A DNA stretch of 8,737 nt. It comes from UA16 sp965661575. Its GTDB lineage: Bacteria > Bacteroidota > Bacteroidia > Flavobacteriales_D > Sanyastnellaceae. Positions 6,309 through 8,737 of the stretch are shown in pieces. The notes beneath the pieces are model-generated. The model worked only from the letters and a program-made list of their open reading frames with translations, had not been told where the DNA came from and did no database searches. Location of the stretch: the NCBI GenBank assembly GCA_965661575.1, contig CBFIEJ010000057.1:1-8737 (forward strand). The letters are read 5' to 3'. A program made the translations under genes and the position numbers. The stretch's first letter is position 1; every line of letters starts with the position of its first letter.

Positions 6309-7085
6309 GTGCATCGCGTTCATCTCGCCTCTGACCTGCACCTCGGTGCTCCGAATGCCAGCGAAAGCCGGGAACGCGAATTGCGTTTCATCACATGGCT
6401 AGAGGACGCTGCACAAGGCAAAGGGAGGGCCGCAGCAGGTCCAGCGACAGAGATCCACCTCGTTGGTGACGTGTTCGATTTTTGGTTTGAGTACAAGCGT
6501 TCCGTGCCCAAAGGAGGTGTGCGGTTGCTCGGCGCCATTGCACGCATTGCTGATGCTGGCATCCCCATTCACTACCACGTCGGCAATCACGACCTGTGGA
6601 CCTTTGGTTACTTCGAAGAAGAACTGGGTGTTACCATGCACCGCGAACCCATTCTCAGGGAATATGATGGGCTGCGTTGCCTCATTGGGCATGGTGACGG
6701 GATCGGCCCTGGTGATGCCGGTTACAAGCGCCTCAAGCGCGTATTCACCAGCCCTCTATTGCAATCGGCATACCAGTGGATCCATCCAGACATCGGCATT
6801 CCATTGGCGTCCTATTTCTCACGCAACAGCCGCGCCCGTAAAGGACATTTGGACAGTCACATGGGGAAATCTGAAGACGAATGGATCTGGCAATTTTGCA
6901 AAGAGCATTTAACACGTGACGCCGTCGATTGCTTCATTTTTGGCCACCGTCACCTTCCTTTAGACCTGGAAGTCCCCGGAGCCAATGGGAATCCCGACGG
7001 ACGCTACATCAACCTAGGTGACTGGATCCAGTACTTCACCTCTGTGCGCATCGAAAATGGAGTGGCGCACTTGGACCGCCCCTGA
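6309..7085 (+). CDS. lpxH: UDP-2,3-diacylglucosamine diphosphatase LpxH-like metallophosphoesterase
   Basis: 258 residues with a GTG start, slightly longer than the ~240 of the E. coli enzyme. LpxH cleaves UDP-2,3-diacylglucosamine to lipid X and UMP, a cytosolic/inner-membrane-surface step of lipid A synthesis before disaccharide formation. The metallophosphoesterase metal ligands are all present: Asp9 and His11 in DLHLG, Asp54 in GDVFDFW, Asn93/His94 in GNHD, His128 in GHGD, and His213/His215 in FGHRH. The middle part (~135-185, with GPGDAGYK and the SRNSR segment) fits the LpxH lid region and distinguishes it from general phosphoesterases. A small Gly/Ala-rich insertion (~36-46) precedes the second motif. 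It is the last gene of the lpxK cluster, 14 nt after the TlpA-like gene, and is followed by a strong terminator. Pairing with lpxK supports the lipid A assignment. Confidence 0.93.
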   Translation: MHRVHLASDLHLGAPNASESRERELRFITWLEDAAQGKGRAAAGPATEIHLVGDVFDFWFEYKRSVPKGGVRLLGAIARIADAGIPIHYHVGNHDLWTFGYFEEELGVTMHREPILREYDGLRCLIGHGDGIGPGDAGYKRLKRVFTSPLLQSAYQWIHPDIGIPLASYFSRNSRARKGHLDSHMGKSEDEWIWQFCKEHLTRDAVDCFIFGHRHLPLDLEVPGANGNPDGRYINLGDWIQYFTSVRIENGVAHLDRP

Positions 7086-7146
7086 CGGATAGGATTCGGC
7101 CCTGATGCCTTCTTTGATGGGCTCACCCTCAACATATCGAGTATCA

Positions 7147-7178
7147 AAAAACCCCGAGCCAAAAAGCTCGGGGTTTTT
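7147..7178. terminator. Bidirectional intrinsic terminator between lpxH and the T9SS cargo gene
   Basis: A perfect 13-bp inverted repeat (7147-7159 pairing with 7166-7178) with loop CAAAAA. The GC core CCCCGAGC/GCTCGGGG is flanked by A and T runs, which gives a T-tract on the 3' side in both directions. It sits between the lpxH stop (7085) and the minus-strand stop (7201). The rest of this gap (7086-7146) shows nothing recognisable. Confidence 0.92.
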
Positions 7179-7200
7179 CAATCAATCTGTTCTTGAGTGC

Positions 7201-7443
7201 TTATCGCACCAACAACTTCGCTGTCTTTTGGAACTGACCGTTGGTCAATCGAACGATGTACTGTCCGTTCTCAAGTCCACTTGCATCAATCACAATCGGA
7301 CCTCCTGCATAGCCTCGGATGCCCTGATCGATGTTCAATCGTCCAGTGATGTCAAACACCTGCAATTGGAAGTCTCCTCGGAAGGCATCAGACTGCACGG
7401 AGAATGTACCGCCAGCCACTGGATTTGGGTACACCAACAAACT
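7201..7443 (-). other. T9SS type A C-terminal sorting domain (sub-feature of the cargo protein)
   Basis: Eighty residues with the order typical of Por-secretion tails: a YPNP motif near the start, beta-strand segments FSVQ and FQLQVFDITGR, then SGLENGQYIVRL and the final KTAKLLVR. This domain is the secretion address read by the T9SS and is normally removed by the sortase PorU. It also gives one of the best taxonomic clues in the window, since T9SS is confined to Bacteroidota and close relatives. Confidence 0.92.
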
Positions 7444-8737
7444 CTCCACCTCTGGTGACGTCATGTTTTCGGACTCATCAACACCCAAGAAAAGGTCAGA
7501 CCGGAAGATTCCGCGTCCGTGAGTAGCAGCGTAGATCGCTCCCTGGTTCGACGGGTTGATCCATGGTGCGGTTCCTCTCCATTGTTGCTTCACGTCAAAC
7601 ACCGGAGCGGAGACTTGGTCGGCAGTCGAGGCCATATTTTGGTTGGCCATCACCCAATCATCACCACCATTTTCGGTAGCGAAGATTCCATACTCCGTAC
7701 CAACCACCATGCTTTGCCCTGTAGGGTCCATGGCGTCAATGATAATGTCGTAGCAAGGCATCTTGCTCAATCCACTCACATTCCAGATGCTTGACCAAGA
7801 AGGTTGCTCATCCAAAGCGTTGAACGTCTCCTGCACTTTTCCTGAAGAAAGTGCTCCATAACCGCCAACCGAAATCACCACGTGGTTGGGATTGTTTGGA
7901 TCCACTGAAACACCCGTGATTACCGCTCCCAACGAGCGAATTTGCTTGCCCATGTTGGCAGGAACATCATCTTGAGTCTGGATGTCTTCCATGCCATCAA
8001 AACGATACAGCTTGCCGTCCCATCCACTCACAAACATGTGGTTTCCTGCTTCTGGCTCGACATTGACTGTGAATTCAACCGCCTTGGTCCCAACACCTGC
8101 AGGTGCATTGTCCAAACGAACCCATTCTGGGGTCGTGTTAAAATTCAGACCATCGCGCGTCATCCAAATTCCGTTGCCACCATTGAAACCCGCAATGGTC
8201 ATGGTGGTGTAAGGATCCTTGACAAGCAATCGTCCAGGTACATCAAGCATCGTATCACCAGCATGGTAGTACATGGTATCGCAAACGACACTGACCTCAT
8301 AAACGTCAACCTCTGCGAAAGTTGTATCGTAGCCTACCGTGTTAAAAACCCATTCGTCCCACTCCTCGATGTAGAGAGAGTCGACAATCGGTGAGATATC
8401 CGTGATTTGCAATTCTTGACCGACAAGAACACTGTCATCCGCACATTCAAGTTGCTCGACTGCCTCTTGAGGATCCATCCAGAAGTAATCCGGATCTGCT
8501 GTGAGCGGCTCGTCAAGCAATCGCTCAGGGCGAATCAGCTCGTCATAGAATGGCAACTCTACACCTTCCGGTAATGTGTACTCAAAGGCTAGATTTTGGT
8601 TGGCAGTGGACAATGTAAACGTACTATCCGAAACAGTTTCTCCATAAGGGTTGACCAGAATGACATTGCGCTCAGAGTCCTCGTCATCCGTGTTTTCATA
8701 GAGTCTAACCACGGAATAAAACTGACCAATTTCTCCC
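7201..8737 (-). CDS. Secreted BNR/Asp-box propeller-like protein with T9SS type A sorting domain (N-terminus outside window)
   Basis: The frame stays open to the right edge, so only the last 511 residues are visible; the GTG at 8712 is in frame but is not evidence of a start. The upstream part is acidic and beta-rich. The middle has propeller-like features: GNGIWMTRDGLNF, DPNNPNHVVISVGGYG, an Asp-box (ATENGGDDW, nucleotides 7654-7680) and HGRGIFR (7501-7521), as in BNR/sortilin-like repeats of large Bacteroidota exoproteins. The last 80 residues (7201-7443) form a T9SS type A C-terminal domain: SLLVYPNP, a VFDITGR strand, ASGLENGQYIVRLT, and a basic end KTAKLLVR. Such proteins cross the outer membrane by T9SS, lose this domain and are usually fixed to the surface by lipopolysaccharide or released. 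Whether it is an enzyme, adhesin or structural protein cannot be decided from the visible part. It converges on lpxH. Confidence 0.9.
   Translation of the reverse strand, partial: GEIGQFYSVVRLYENTDDEDSERNVILVNPYGETVSDSTFTLSTANQNLAFEYTLPEGVELPFYDELIRPERLLDEPLTADPDYFWMDPQEAVEQLECADDSVLVGQELQITDISPIVDSLYIEEWDEWVFNTVGYDTTFAEVDVYEVSVVCDTMYYHAGDTMLDVPGRLLVKDPYTTMTIAGFNGGNGIWMTRDGLNFNTTPEWVRLDNAPAGVGTKAVEFTVNVEPEAGNHMFVSGWDGKLYRFDGMEDIQTQDDVPANMGKQIRSLGAVITGVSVDPNNPNHVVISVGGYGALSSGKVQETFNALDEQPSWSSIWNVSGLSKMPCYDIIIDAMDPTGQSMVVGTEYGIFATENGGDDWVMANQNMASTADQVSAPVFDVKQQWRGTAPWINPSNQGAIYAATHGRGIFRSDLFLGVDESENMTSPEVESLLVYPNPVAGGTFSVQSDAFRGDFQLQVFDITGRLNIDQGIRGYAGGPIVIDASGLENGQYIVRLTNGQFQKTAKLLVR

Noticed and set aside
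7105..7458. Plus-strand open frame running through the terminator into the T9SS gene
   Set aside because: It crosses a strong terminator and lies antisense to the T9SS sorting domain, with no domain of its own.
7942..8394. 150-residue plus-strand frame inside the T9SS cargo gene
   Set aside because: Antisense to a coherent beta-rich coding frame; Cys/His-rich shadow composition.
1..8737. CRISPR arrays, tRNA or rRNA genes, phage or IS genes, toxin-antitoxin or defence systems
   Set aside because: No repeat-spacer pattern, no RNA gene signature and no such protein families were seen; nearly all of the window is accounted for by seven core-type genes and one exoprotein.

Overview
The window reads as a stretch of chromosome from a Gram-negative member of the Bacteroidota, probably Flavobacteriales or a relative. 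The grounds are a type IX secretion (T9SS) type A C-terminal sorting domain, an OmpP1/FadL-type outer-membrane protein of the Bacteroidota kind, a Nif3-like protein paired with a coiled-coil C4-zinc-ribbon-family protein, and lipid A genes (lpxK, lpxH). Several starts have no Shine-Dalgarno sequence, and TAnnTTTG-like boxes lie before some genes. Base composition looks balanced and even, with no mobile element, CRISPR array, RNA gene or sign of recent transfer.

Layout. (1) 2-1911, plus strand: the 3' end of a basic Ser/Asn/Arg/Gly-rich low-complexity protein, overlapping by 4 bp a complete OmpP1/FadL-family outer-membrane protein. A strong hairpin (1926-1965) ends this unit and also serves the converging unit. 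(2) 1991-3917, minus strand: a Nif3-like dinuclear-metal protein followed 7 bp later by a coiled-coil protein of the C4 zinc-ribbon family in which all four zinc cysteines are replaced. (3) 3963-7085, plus strand: lpxK, a TlpA-like thioredoxin lipoprotein, and lpxH, diverging from nif3 across only 45 bp. A second hairpin (7147-7178) closes this unit. (4) 7201-8737, minus strand: the C-terminal 511 residues of a large secreted protein with a BNR/Asp-box propeller-like part and a T9SS sorting domain. Its start lies beyond the right edge.

How the genes work together. lpxH and lpxK act at the UDP-2,3-diacylglucosamine hydrolysis step and the 4'-kinase step of lipid A synthesis. The TlpA-like lipoprotein between them probably handles thiol redox chemistry in the periplasm. 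The OmpP1-like barrel and the T9SS cargo are envelope or surface products, so most of the window concerns the cell envelope. The Nif3/coiled-coil pair is a common but poorly understood cytosolic pair.

I found no convincing new multi-gene system; this looks like ordinary core genome. The two points most worth a second look are the zinc-ribbon protein that has lost every zinc ligand while keeping the surrounding framework, and the repeated placement of a promoter -7-like box exactly 4 nt before an ATG at nif3, lpxK and the TlpA gene, which suggests very short or absent 5' leaders.
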